A stretch of 64,000 nucleotides of DNA from Juglans regia (GCF_001411555.2 NC_049903.1:24564270-24628269), one strand, 5' to 3'; positions 45,571 to 56,889 are shown, numbered from the stretch's first letter. Notes: generated by a model not told the origin, from the letters alone. Program-made: numbers and translations.

Positions 45571-46899
45571 GGTGATTGGCAGGGCTGGTTAGCAGCCTCT
45601 GCCAACTTAACTTGTTTTGTTCTCCTCCTTGTCATGATAGGCCCATTAATCTCTTCACTAGGCATTTTCCTATGTTTAGTAACATTTGAATCATGCATTA
45701 ACAAATCTAAGGGACCATTTTTTTCCTTAGATCCCAGCCCTCTAGCCCTTCTCTTCCACTTAGGTCCTTTAGTAACACCCTTGAATGGAGTTTGATGGGA
45801 GAATTAAGAGATAGGGAGCTAACCTGTGGAAGATCTCTGATTGGGTTGGCCGTGTCAAGGTCCACTGGATCCAAGGATGGGCCTTGGTTCGAGCGTGCCA
45901 TGTCAAAGATTATGGGATTCTTAGAGTGATCTACAGACAGGTAAGGGAACTCTAAGCTGTCACAGTTTCCCTGTAGAGGAAAGTCATACTACCCTTTAGA
46001 AATGTACTTGCTTCCTTTTCCAAGTAAAGGTCCTCTCAGTTGATAATTGTTAGAGCTACCTAGGTCTGCTTGATCTGAAGCTGCATCAGGTTGACCAGGA
46101 GTATTCTGTCACATCCCATCCTCACTATATCTGCTATCTTCAGTTTTATTTTGGTGCCAACTGCCTAAGTGTTCGAATTCCCCCCCTTTTTTGCTGAAAT
46201 GTTGAAATCTTCTCTGTTGGGAGTTAGCCCTCAAGCAGGAGCCATATTGAGGTGCAACTCCTTCACTTTGGTTACCACTCGGACAAGAGAGACCAGCATG
46301 TTTAATAGCACCACAATGGAAACAAATTAATGGCAGCCTCTCATATTTAAAAGGAATCCATTATCGCTTTCCTCCCAAATTAATGAATCTACCACAAGCA
46401 AGGGGCTTAGAGATATCAAGTATCACTTTTACCCTGAGGAAGCTTCCCCAAGCCATTCCACTTGAATCCACATTCACTAATACCACATTACCCGTAGTTG
46501 CACCCAGTCTTTCCCCCATTGTTCTATTCATGCCAGCAAATGGCAAATCATGGAGTTAAACCTAGAATGGTTCTTCATTAAAGACAATGTCCCTTGGTGC
46601 TAGACAATCTTCACAATAAATAAACATACCAAATACCTGTCAAAAGATCAGGGTCTCCCAGATAAAACTCGGTTTTTCTCTGAAAGATTTTGAAACTCTA
46701 CAAGGAACTTATTACAACCAAACTCCTTAAATGATACCTGGCCTTCTACTTTCCATACTTTGCTCATCGTTGTTCGAAAGGCTCCTCTGTTGACCTCCTT
46801 GTCTGCTACTACAAGAGCAGCCAAGCACTTCTTACTCTTTTCAATGGATATCATTATTTCTTCTATCGGGATAAGGACTTTTTGCTTTTCCTCCTCCAT
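45571..46899 (-). pseudogene. LINE-B ORF1 with DUF4283 and CCHC knuckle
   Basis: Start at 46899 (MEEEKQKVLIPIEEIMISI). DUF4283-like core with FRTTMSKVWKVEGQVSFKEF and NKFLVEFQNLSEKNRVLSGR. A frame change near 46648 leads to INLGGKR and WIPFKYERLPLICF. The zinc knuckle C-X2-C-X4-H-X4-C (CFHCGAIKHAGLSC) lies at about 46325-46284. A Ser/Asp-rich tail runs to about 45600. The knuckle that is missing in LINE-A2 is therefore present here. Several frameshifts. Confidence 0.8.
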
Positions 46900-47079
46900 A
46901 AGACATAGTCCCTCATATAGGTTGGAAAGTTATTCAGCTATGACAAGAAAACCAGACACCAACCTTACTACAAGAACACCAACCAGCTCTTCAAACATAG
47001 TTCAAGAGGGGACCTCTACTTTCATAAGAACAATAGAGAGAGAACACCCCACCTTCCGAAAAGAGGGGACCTCGACCGT

Positions 47080-47235
47080 ATACTATATTAGTTATATATA
47101 CTATAGTTATATCTACTATAGTAATAATATATAATATAGTTACTATTAGAAGTTATACTATAGTTATTATAGCTAATAATATATAATAGAGTTATACTAT
47201 AGTTACTATAATGGTTATCATTTGATGAAAGGATC
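47080..47235. repeat. TATAGTTA-rich low-complexity tract
   Basis: Repeated ACTATAGTTATA and ATAATATATAAT words on both strands between the LINE-B leader and the pararetrovirus-like sequence. Such AT tracts are common where pararetrovirus-derived sequence has integrated, but this is only association. Confidence 0.6.
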
Positions 47236-50200
47236 ACATCCTTTAACAGTAGTATATAGGATCTATTATAAATTAATGAAAATAATATTAGAGCCACAAG
47301 CTCTTATTATCGGTCCAAAATGATATACATTATTATTACTATCTAGTATACAAAATTCTAGTATATAAATTCCTAAACAGATTAATTGGAATCAAATTAC
47401 TCTCCTTAATGAATGTCAATTAGAAAATATCACTTCATTACCTAATATAGAAAATAATTCTAAAAATGATCTCGAATACATAGACTAAAAACAAACGGAA
47501 TGGTCCAAATTGCTTTTCAACCTTTTAGGAGATCGACTTCTTCACTTTATTCTTCTCTATCACCATCTAGCTATTATACACCTAGATATGTTCTTATTTC
47601 AATTTTTCAGAATAGATCTCAAAACTTTGACACCAAATCCCAGAATCTGGACACTCAGATTTGGGACGTTATTCCTGCAAATATTATTAATATATCAATA
47701 TATGCTGTTAATTATCTAGATAAGGCATCACTTTTCATAATCCTGAAAAAGAACTTTCTTCTCCAATATATTCACAAGTAGTTGGAGATGATGCCCAAAT
47801 ATATACTCTGAGTAAAGAGGAAATTAAAATTAATAAAGAATATCTCAAACAAGATTATATAAAAGAATAAAATAATCAGAAAACATTAGTATTTTTCTCA
47901 ACTTTTACAAATATAGAAAGAGATTATATTCAAGAAAAATATTACGGGAATTTAGAAGGAATACAAATTAAGATTTCTTTACATGGTTTGAAATTTATAA
48001 ATCAAACCAATTATCAACCATAAACAGGACTACTAATCAATGGATTAAAGAATAAATTAATCAAATTGTTTATAAAGAATACCCATCTTTGAAGCCATTA
48101 AGTACAATCAAAGAAATACTCAAATATTAGCTTCACCAATAAAAAAAATATAATAATATAACAAAAAGTAAAAGCACTGATAATATAATCCAGCAAAACA
48201 ATTATATCAATTTATATCTAAAAACTATGAGTAAACAATTAGAAAGAATTGAAACCTAACTATCTCCTATTAATCCTACTATTAAAGAAGCAAAAGAAAT
48301 CCCTTTATTTGTTTCCCATGAAATCTCATCTCATCTAAAAACTATTTTTTCTAAAAATAAAAATGATTTATTAGAGCAAATCTCTAATAAATTAGAGAAA
48401 TTAAATATTACTAATATCACATCTACCTCAAAACAACCCAACATTAATGTATTAAGTAAAACATAATTGCCTGTATTATCTGATTCTGAAATTAGTAATA
48501 TTGAAAACCAATTTAAAATTTAGATTTATAAATAAATAAGATTAGAGGATATCACGTTAATAGTTTTTCAGTTAGGGATTCTAAACGTCATGTTTCTATT
48601 ACTTATAATTGATATCCAAGGCCTACTCCACCAGATATGCAATTCGAATAAAGAGAACATATAGTAAGATATGCTTTTACACCATATGTATTATATAAAT
48701 GGAATATAGATGAATTATCTAAGTATGAAATATTAAATCATTTCTAAGAAATGATTATGGTTTCTAACATTTATAATAGTAATAGAAAAATTGAACACCA
48801 AGTAGCTCATATTATTGTTACAGGTTTTACTGGCCAATTAAAAGGCTGGTAGAATCATTATCTTTCACATAAACAAAGAATAAAAATATTAACTTCATAT
48901 AAATATGATGAAAATATGCAAATAATTAAAACAGAAGATGATCTACCATTAGAAGATGTTGTTAATACTTTAATATATGTATTAACCAAACACTTCGTTG
49001 GTGATCCTATTCAATTCAAAAAAATAACTAGTTATTTATTAATTAATTTTAGATGTCTTCAACTATCTGATTTCCGTTGGTATAAATATGTATTTCTAAC
49101 TAAAGTTATGATCAGAAATGACTGTTAACAACCATACTGGAATGAAGAGTTCATAGCTAGACTTACATATTACTTTGCCCAAAACGTACGTGAATTATTA
49201 GGAAAATCAGATTGTACTATTGATTTTATTAATCTCACATATGGTGATATAATAACTACTATTAATAGAACTGGTTAAATTATGTGTAATGATCTAAAAT
49301 TATAAAAGCAAATGGATAAAGAAAATAAATTTGCTAACAAACAATTAGGTACATTTTGTGAACAGTTTGGTTATACTCCATTAATAGCTCATTCAAGAAG
49401 ATACAAAAAGGAAAAAAAAAAATTATAAGAATTATTCTAACAAAAAACAATAATATAAGAGACCTTATAAAAAGATAAAAGATAAACAAATATATAATAA
49501 ACCAATAAAAAATACAAAAAAGTATAATAAAAAGAAAAAAATAAATTGTTTGTTATAAATGTGGAAAAGCTGAACATTATAAATCAAATTGTAAGGTCAA
49601 GCAACAGATTAATGTATTAGATATACCTGAAACATTAAAAGAAGAATTATTAAATATCTTTATAATACATTCAAGTGAAGAAGAAGAAATCTCTTTAGAA
49701 GAAGAAGAAATCTATCAATTAAAATAATCGAGCTTTTCAGAGCAATCTTTTGATAGTGAATTTAAAGAAGATGAGGTACATATCTGCAATTGTTTAGATA
49801 AAAATAATTGTATTTGTAATAAAATCATTAATATACTTTCAAAACAAGAAGATATTATATTATAATTAAATGACAAAATTAATTATCCACAAGAAAGAAA
49901 AGATTATTTGGAAAAACTAAAAGATACATTTAATAATCAAACCACTTCAGTAACATCTTCAGCACCGTATAATTTTTCAAAAATAATAGGAAGATTTAAA
50001 ACAGAAAAATAAAAAGTTACAATACAAGATTTACAACAAGAAATTAATGAAATAAAACAAAAGGTTAAAATTTTGAAAACATCTAATCTTAAATTAGAAT
50101 TTTCAAATGAACAATTACTAAAAAAAATTATATTACTAAAAATAAATAAAAACATAAATACTTTTCATAACAAAGAACAAGGAGATTGTTCAATAATAGT

Positions 50201-50815
50201 TATTAAAGACGAAACAAATAATTTTATTAATATCTTTGATATGATAAATTTTCAAAAATTGTATACTGAAGTAACAGTCTCTATTAATCAAGAATTTTCT
50301 TTTACTACAATTGCCCTATTAGACACAAGAGCATATTTAAATTTTATATAAGAGAGATTAATACCTTTTAAATATTTTGAAAAAATAAAAGAGACATTAT
50401 CCCAAGCTAATGGAACAAAATTAAACATAAATTATAAATTATCTAATGCACATATTTCTTATAATAGAATTTTCTTTAAACCAATATTTATTTTAGTAAA
50501 AAAAATATTAACACTGAAGTAATATTAGGAAATCCATTTATTCCCTTACTTTATCATTTCTCTGTAACAGAAGAAGAAATTTCTACTAAAATACTTGGAC
50601 AAGAAATTCAATTTAAATTTTTATTAACCAAAGAAATTAATTTTTTAACAAAAAATAGGATTAAAAGAAAAGAAAAAGGGATAAGTTTCTTAAAATAAGA
50701 ATTAAAATATAAAAGAATTGAAGAACAATTAAAAGACCCATTACTAACTAAAAAAATTAATAATTTTAAAACTATCATTTATTTTTCTGATATTATTTTA
50801 TTTAAGTACTAACAT
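47236..50815 (+). pseudogene. Caulimovirid-like (endogenous pararetrovirus) remnant: coat protein to protease
   Basis: A strongly A-rich coding-like stretch with many stops in the plus strand. In order: a movement-protein-like end (47240-47480), a long helical region (to about 48480), a coat-protein-like domain (48540-49400) with LSDFRWYKYVFLTKVMIR near 49060 and the LCNDLKL-like stretch near 49290, and a zinc knuckle C-X2-C-X4-H-X4-C at 49551-49592. A Glu-rich spacer, a coiled coil, and a retroviral-type protease follow (LLDTRA at about 50314, where D-T-G would be expected; LGNPFIP at about 50526). Sequence ends about where reverse transcriptase should begin; RT and RNase H are absent. Many stops are TAA in Gln-like (CAA) contexts, suggesting cytosine deamination. 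Petuvirus- or florendovirus-like origin is likely; a gypsy relative is less likely. Confidence 0.65.
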
Positions 50816-50859
50816 TATCTTTTTAAAATTGCTAATCTCGCTTTGTTAGAAACGTGATG

Positions 50860-51460
50860 ATCCTGAAAATTTTTCCCTAATTTATGTCTATGCTACTACT
50901 CACACTAATGAGCATAGTGAGTGGATAGATCCTGTTACTGCAGATAATTATGTAAGCAATGTTAATTTTGTTAAATAAATTATCTAACATGTGAATAAAT
51001 TTTTTTTATTTCTATTTCTTTTAATACGTTACTTATTAACGATCATTACCTTTCAAATTGCAGGAAAAAATGATAGAGATGCAGTCGGCTTCTGGGGAAT
51101 CCTCTCCTAGTGACGTAGACATATTCACGCAAATGCTCAGGCCGCAATCTAGTATGACAAGAGGTTTGAGACGATCTATTAAGCATAGATGTTTATCCTC
51201 CTCAACCTCATCGATTTCACAAATTAATAATCTTACCAAAGATTTAGAAGCTGCACAGCGTGAGAATGAGTATAAGAGGTCGAGACAACAAGAATTAGAG
51301 TCTCTCTTAGAAAGACAATCTCATTTAGAGACGCGTTTGCAGGACCAACAGAGAGACCAGGAGGAAAGAATATGCAGTGAAGTCTAAGAGCAAGTGCAAC
51401 GGCAGATGATGGTGCAAATGAAGCGTGTTATATCTTTGCAACAGAATCGCGGTGAGTGAG
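50860..51460 (+). pseudogene. CACTA-2 TnpA-like gene, last two exons
   Basis: First exon piece: ENFSLIYVYATTHTNEHSEW, IDPVTADNY, ending at a GT donor (50952, GTAAGC). An intron ends in TTGCAG at 51062. The second exon reads EKMIEMQSASGESSPSDVDI, FTQMLRPQSSMTRGLRRSI, then a coiled coil (NNLTKDLEAAQRENEYKRSR, QQELESLLERQSHLETRLQD) to a stop at 51385-51387, continuing EQVQRQMMVQMKRVISLQQN to about 51459. It matches the CACTA-1 last exons (35356-35880) in layout. The protein would bind the nearby subterminal repeats. The front of the gene is missing. Confidence 0.75.
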
Positions 51461-51599
51461 GAAAAAAGAAGAAATAAATTTTATCAGTAGTGGTGGCTAT
51501 TTTTCATATCTAATTTTAAAATTTTATAAGACATTGTTATTTGTTAATTGATGTTATATAATATAATACAATTGGTATACTTTTAAATTTTATAAAATT

Positions 51600-52274
51600 A
51601 GTATTTCTGATCTGTATGTTCGAATGTAATGTAAAAACATTCGAACATTGGCTCCCATTCGAACCAACGTTCGAACGTGAATACATAAAATTTTATAGTA
51701 ACATTCGAACGTAGGCATATACGTTCGAACATACTGTCCCTCAAACGAACAAAACGCTCAAACAAACCTCCGAACGTACCACTTGCGTTCGAACACTCCT
51801 TCGTTTACATTCAAAATAACGTCCGAATGTTAAACCCGTAACGTTTGAACATTGGTCCATTAACGTTCGAACGGATATTCGAACGTTTATTATAATTTAC
51901 GTTCGGATGCATAAACACTCGAATGTAAATATGATACGTTCGAACTATAATCAACGAACGTCAAATTCTCTCATTTGAACGCCAATCGGTCAGGTTGCCG
52001 TTTGAATGTTCAATTGGACGTTCGAACGTTACTTTCTGTGACGATTCTCAACAGTCACAAAAAAAGTGAACATTCGAACGTTCAACTAAATAGAACACCT
52101 CCAACCGTCACTAAAAATATTTTTAGTGACAGTTCAACAGTAAACTGTCACCAATTTTTTTCTATGACGTACATTAGGTGACGGTTTCAAACCGTCACCA
52201 AATATCTTTAGTGACGTTTTGGTAATTTTTTGTGACAGTTTCCTCTGTCACAAAAGACAAATTGTGTTGTAGTG
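51600..52274. promoter_or_regulatory. CACTA-2 subterminal repeats and terminal region
   Basis: Around twenty GTTCGAAC / CATTCGAAC / CGTTCGAAC variants lie between 51617 and 52085 in both orientations. From 52100 to 52260 short inverted pairs of GTGACGGTTT and CCGTCACTAAA appear, and then the terminus. The GTTCGAAC part is shared with CACTA-1, but the innermost terminal repeats differ (TTTTGGGACG there, GTGAC...GTCAC here), so the two are related but distinct families. Confidence 0.75.
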
Positions 52275-53095
52275 TATATGAGTTAATGTTCAGAGAAAAG
52301 CCTAATATCAAACACTTCAAGGTGCTTGGTTCTATTTGCTATGTTCATGTACCAGATGCAAGGAGAGAAAAATTGGATGCCAAGGCTAAGAAATGCATCT
52401 TCATTGGTTGTGATGAAAGAAAAAAAGGGTGGAAGTTCATAGATCCTGAGACCCACACGTTTATTCTTTCTCGGGATGTTGTATTTGATGAAATCTCCTC
52501 ATACTACATGACAGAAGATGATGCTATTGGAAGCATTGGTGGCAATACTCATGATCACACTCAACCACAGGCAGAAATCAGCTTACTACTATCGCCTAGT
52601 GCTCCTAGTTATAGAATCAGATAGCATTTCTTCTTCACCTATTGGAGATCTTTCTGATAGAAGGAGTAACACTAATTGTCTTGAAGTGGAGAGGCAGCAA
52701 GGTGATGAGGAAGTGGTAAGTGCACCATCTCTTAGGGGATCACAGAGGAAAATTGTATTGCCGGCTTGATATAATAGGGATAGAAATCTTGTAAGCATGC
52801 ACTCGTGTTTTTTAGCAAGTCCCATTGAAGATTGTGAACCTTCTAGTTTTGATGAAGGTAAAGGTGTTAAAAAATTGGATGATGCTATGAATTATGAGAT
52901 GAATGCTCCCTTGAAGAATGGATCATCTTGTGCCAAAGCCTAAGACATTACTGGAGGAGCGCTGGAGGATGTCCCATTGACATGAAAGACCCGAGTAGGA
53001 AAGTCCAAATCATACCTTAGTTTCATGAAAAATCAAGCAAGAACTATTGGCCTTCTTGTAGAGTAAAAAAGATCACGTTTCTGTTGAGGATAGAG
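52275..53095 (+). pseudogene. Ty1/copia pol fragment (integrase end to start of RT)
   Basis: Directly after the CACTA terminus the frame reads YELMFREKPNIKHFKVLGS, then CYVHVPDARREKLDAKAKKC, IFIGCDERKKGWKFIDPETH and TFILSRDVVFDE, the integrase C-terminal region of copia elements. A Ser-rich linker with SAPSLRGSQRKI follows, then AMNYEMNAPLKNGS and, in another frame, HLVPKPKTL, the approach to copia RT. A stop near 52624, a frameshift near 52930 and the gap at 53096 end it. The integrase core upstream is missing because sequence left of the CACTA end is foreign. Confidence 0.85.
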
Positions 53096-53195
53096 NNNNN
53101 NNNNNNNNNNNNNNNNNNNNNNNNNNNNNNNNNNNNNNNNNNNNNNNNNNNNNNNNNNNNNNNNNNNNNNNNNNNNNNNNNNNNNNNNNNNNNNN
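53096..53195. other. Assembly gap (100 N)
   Basis: Exactly 100 N. Copia sequence enters from the left; the right side is not recognised. Confidence 0.99.
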
Positions 53196-53860
53196 ATCAT
53201 CACCCAAATGTGGTACTTTCGGAGTGGAGCAGCCGCTTGAGGGGACTTCAACACCCTTAAAATCTATGTCACTAATCCTTGAAAAATCATTGCAGCCTGA
53301 GGTGGAAAAGTTTGAAGGCAAACTTCTCGATGCTACTTTATTTGTTTGTCGTATCTTCGCTAGGTGTTTATGGAATTATTATAGTTTCTTCTTGATTGAT
53401 ATTGGAGTACTATACAAGCTGCCGCTTCTTGAAATGCTTTCTTCTTTATTTTTTGGTTAGCCTTGTTCTTGTTCTTCCAAATGGAGATGGAGCCACTTGA
53501 AACATATAAGAATGATAAAAGCTTAACTCTCTCTCTACCAAATTTAGTAGTACTTGAAAAGTAGTGAAATAGTACAAATCACAGTCACAACATGTAAAAT
53601 TTGGCATGAGTGATTAAGCTACTGGAACCTTTTACCAAAGGTTAGATCAGAAGGGAATGTCTCCAAAACACAAACTAACACCAAAAAAACCTATTTGCTA
53701 GAGTACTTTAGTTGAGTTTCAAATTAGCACCTCAAGTGTTCAACCTTGATTAATAATTTTTATTGTATTGATTACATTGTCTTTGTGAACATTTTGTATA
53801 ACATTAATTTACGAGATTAATAAAAAAAGTAAATTAGAGAAGTAAAGAAAAAGAAATATC
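53196..53860. other. Unrecognised sequence, possibly retroelement-derived
   Basis: A frame of 78 codons from 53224 (MEQPLEGTSTPLKSMSLILE, then KSLQPEVEKFEGKLLDA) has an odd, coding-like look but no family I know. It could be a terminal piece of the copia element. From 53461 to 53860 I see only AT-rich non-coding sequence. Confidence 0.25.
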
Positions 53861-53864
53861 CCAA

Positions 53865-54150
53865 ATCACCACCAACACACATCTCAAACCACCGTCAACA
53901 CACAACATCCAAACCACCAACACACAACATCCAAAACCACCAAACACAAATTCTCAATCCCAAACCACCAACACACAATATCCAAAACCACCTAACACAA
54001 ATTCTCAATCTCAAACCACTGACACACATCTCAAGCCACCACCAACACACAACATTTAAAACCACCACCAATATACAATATCTCAAACCACCACCAACAC
54101 ACGACATCTAAAACCACCAAATACAAATTCTCAATCCCAAACCACCACCA
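53865..54150. repeat. Minisatellite, CCAAACCACCAACACACAA type
   Basis: At least eight imperfect copies of a C/A-rich unit: CAAACCACCACCAACACACAACAT and variants with CACAAATTCTCAATCC inserted. The strand asymmetry (almost no G on plus) is marked. The apparent minus-strand frame (VCWWW, CVGGLG repeats) is produced by the repeat. Confidence 0.9.
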
Positions 54151-54335
54151 ACACACTACATACTCCAATATTCTCAGCTTAAACTCTTGCTACAAAAATC
54201 TAACTGGTGTGTTTCATCTGTCATCTCCGACTATGTTCCATTCATTCCCAGTTGCATTTGTGAATGTAATAGTAGAAATAGTAAGATTTGCAACATAAAA
54301 ACATACAAATACAATAAAACTTAAATATAGTAATT

Positions 54336-54465
54336 GTATACTTTCTTGAGTGTCCATCACTGAGATTTGTACACTGTCTTGTGTCTCGATGACTGGTTGT
54401 TGTACACTTTCTTTTGTTGCCCATCACAAAGTTTGTACATTTTCTTGCGTCCCCATCATGGATCA
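54336..54465. repeat. 42-bp tandem repeat at the 3' end of the FAR1-like sequence
   Basis: Three to four units of TTGTACACTTTCTTGTGTCC plus about 20 bases. Read on the minus strand the units encode about 14 residues each (KCTNFVMGNK, KCTTTSHRDT, QCTNLSDGHS), as if a C-terminal extension of the FAR1-like protein had expanded by whole codons. Confidence 0.75.
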
Positions 54466-54579
54466 GCCGAATTGGCTTCCACTGCTTTTCAATAGTTCGA
54501 TGTCCAATCCACGCCGCTGACAATTCAAAAAAAATGTTTAGTTCACAAATTAGTGGAAATATAATATATTATCATATAC

Positions 54580-56710
54580 TCTCAGTAGTATGTTTTTTCC
54601 CTTATCATTACGCTTTTTAGCAGTCTTAGTTTTTATTTTCTTCACATGTTCCTCCATTGTCGACATCCTCCTCTTAGACAAGAGTCTTTCCTTGCCTTTG
54701 ACAACATGGAAACTTAATACTTTTTTAGAACTTCATTTCGTGGTTGCATTCACTGTACTTACTTCAATATTGGAAACTATGGGCTGGGGTTTCGAGGTGC
54801 GATATACCTTGTTTATCGCATACAAATTTCCAACCACAACCTCAGTATACCCATAGCACGACGCTGCATTTGTTATTACCTCATAACAAAATTTCAACGA
54901 ACGTTTATATCTAATAGTTTCAGGCCTCTGATAAGCAACATCATAACTATTTGAAATAATAGTATACCTACGTTTTATGTTCTTTCTCCACCGATCAAAT
55001 ATGTACTTTTTTGGTAACTCACGAACTTTTCTACCTGAAAAGCTGGCAAAGATATGTCTACACATTATCCCTCACATCTCAAACAACCTGCATGCACACT
55101 TCACCTCACACTTGGGCTCATTAAAGTATAAAGTATAAGTAACATCTTTGATGAAATCTTTAGCTGTAACTTCATCATTGACAAAGTTAGTTGCGATTAC
55201 TCTATCTTATTTCTGGAAATGACAATGACAATATATCATCCTCATTATTTCTTGTTGAACCTCCCTAAATTTGGCGTTTGTGTACACCTCTTGAAACTTC
55301 TTCTCAAGTGCTAAGTGTGACATGCAAGGAATGATAAAATTAAATGAATGCAAGTATGTTTGGTTTTCATTATCATTTTTTTCTTTAATGCATTGTTGAA
55401 CTGACCAACAAATTCTTTTAGGCTTGTCCTAGCATACATATAGCTATCGAAGAAAGCGTTCATGCTCTCATTGCGCTGAGTTGTACTCATTCCAGCCCAA
55501 AACGAATTCTTCAAATATACCAGCACCCAAAACTCTCACTCCACATATAAGATTTGCAACCATACATTTTCATGCAAGTTGAATGTTGAAATGAGGACGT
55601 TCCAAGAATTCTCAAACTCATCAATAGTAAGGGAGTCATAGACAGAAAATAGTAACTTACTCTTCAGGCCACTTTTGTATTGACTATGGGACACCAAGCT
55701 TCTCAAGAACCGTTCGCAATATGTGCCACAAGCAAATCTATGGCGCATGTTGGGGAACACGATGGTGATCGCATTTTCATTGTGCGATCTTGATTTGTAA
55801 GAATAGTATTCGGCATTTTTCCATTTATACATTCAAGCCAAGTTTTAAATAACCATACAAAAGATTCTATATCCTCGTTTGAAATAAGGCCTGCACCCAA
55901 GATGATTGATTGTCCATGGTAGTTTACACCCACGAAAAGTGCAAATGACATTTCATATCTATTCGTCAGGTATGTGGTATCGAATGTTACCACATCTCCA
56001 AAGTAGTTGTATGCCTCTCTACTACGGGCATCTGTCCAAAACACATTCCTCATCCTATCATCATCGTCTAAATTTATGAGGACAAAAAAGTCATCATTCT
56101 TACTCCTTAGTCTTCTAAAATACTCAAGTAGCACCACTTTTACCAAGGCATACGTGTCTTGCCTTATCAATATAGTTACAACAATTTTTTTTCTCCAAAT
56201 GGTACGTTCTCAAACCCACCTGCTTCAGTCACAAGAATTTGGAAACTCTTATTCATTCGTATGCCAGCTTGATCATTAGTATCCAGCACCATTGTAACGG
56301 ACTCATTAACTTCTCTATTGCATCTGAAGAACCGGGATTTTCTTAGATTTAGTACATGACTGTGTGTTAAAGACCGATGTGACACACAACTTCCCGTCCT
56401 TCAACATCACATTCATCATTATCTTGCAGTCTGTCTTGCTTGTTGGCTGAGACTTATAAACATTTGACGTCTGATTTCGTGCCTTGTCACCACGAGCACA
56501 TCTTAGAGTGACATATTTGATAGTCTCATCCTTCTCCCTTCTACTCCTCTATTTCATTATTCCAAAACTATATCGTTTCCCCTACTGTTTATAATAAGAC
56601 ATCAAATCTGGCTCCAAGTCAAAGCACATCCTTGCCCTTGACTCCTCGATGACATTACCCCCATCAGTAGGTTGCATATAAAGTGTCCCGGAACTGCCAT
56701 CTTCTTTGGC
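54580..56710 (-). pseudogene. FAR1/FHY3-family (MULE-derived) sequence, broken
   Basis: N-terminal FAR1 zinc-binding region at about 56640-56330 (IKYVTLRCARGDKARN, KLCVTSVFN, KSRFFRCNREVNES). MULE-type transposase domain at 56170-55540: LLEYFRRLRSKNDDFFVLIN, NVFWTDARSREAYNYFGDVV, TFDTTYLTNRYEMSFALFVG with the first catalytic Asp, and FVWLFKTWLECINGKMPNTI with TNQD. Then FWAGMSTTQRNESMNAFFDS at 55495 and a SWIM finger C-X-C-Xn-C-X-H at about 55105-55060 (CACRLFEM, MCRHIF), broken by a TGA. A basic tail lies at 54720-54600. FAR1 proteins are domesticated transposases acting as light-signalling transcription factors. Stops and frameshifts indicate a pseudogene or a dead MULE; no terminal repeats were found. 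Confidence 0.85.
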
Positions 56711-56889
56711 ATCAACAATATTACTCAAAGAGGCAATAGACTGCACTTCAACTTTTATTGAGTCTAGTGTGGTCTCATTAATTTCTTCAACAGAGTAACT
56801 TTGTTGTGCTTTATTTTCCTACAATTTAGGAGAGAACAAATTATGTTGTGGAAAATGCAAAAAACATAACATGTGGAAAATCCAACGCA

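Larger units (their letters stand above)
43223..47075 (-). mobile_element. LINE-B: second L1-type LINE, 3' end lost in gap
   Basis: Minus-strand order: leader (47075-46900), ORF1 with DUF4283 and zinc knuckle, endonuclease from 45570, RT to the gap at 43222. RNase H, 3' untranslated region and poly(A) are not present in the window. ORF1 and RT differ clearly from LINE-A, so it is another subfamily. The 5' boundary near 47075 abuts AT-rich sequence preceding the pararetrovirus-like region. Frameshifts are present in each domain. Confidence 0.88.
50830..52274 (+). mobile_element. CACTA-2: 3' end of a second CACTA element
   Basis: The right terminus is TTGTGTTGTAGTG at 52274, the complement of CACTACAACA. 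Left of it lie subterminal repeats, then TnpA-like exons in plus orientation, so this is a 3' end. Everything upstream (transposase, 5' end) is replaced by the pararetrovirus-like sequence. The base triplet after the terminus is TAT, within a copia reading frame. It cannot be the mate of the 34613 end: that end is also a 3' end and its flank is CTC. Confidence 0.85.

Noticed and set aside
34613..52274. A single intact 17.7-kb CACTA element
   Set aside because: Both termini are 3' ends (each next to a TnpA gene), the flanking triplets differ (CTC, TAT) and the inner subterminal repeats differ.
53895..54107. Minus-strand frame rich in Cys, Val, Gly and Trp
   Set aside because: It is the translation of a CCAAACCACCAACACACAA minisatellite and has no independent coding character.
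56000..56280. Plus-strand frames opposite the FAR1-like sequence
   Set aside because: They are antisense shadows; the minus strand carries the recognisable domains.
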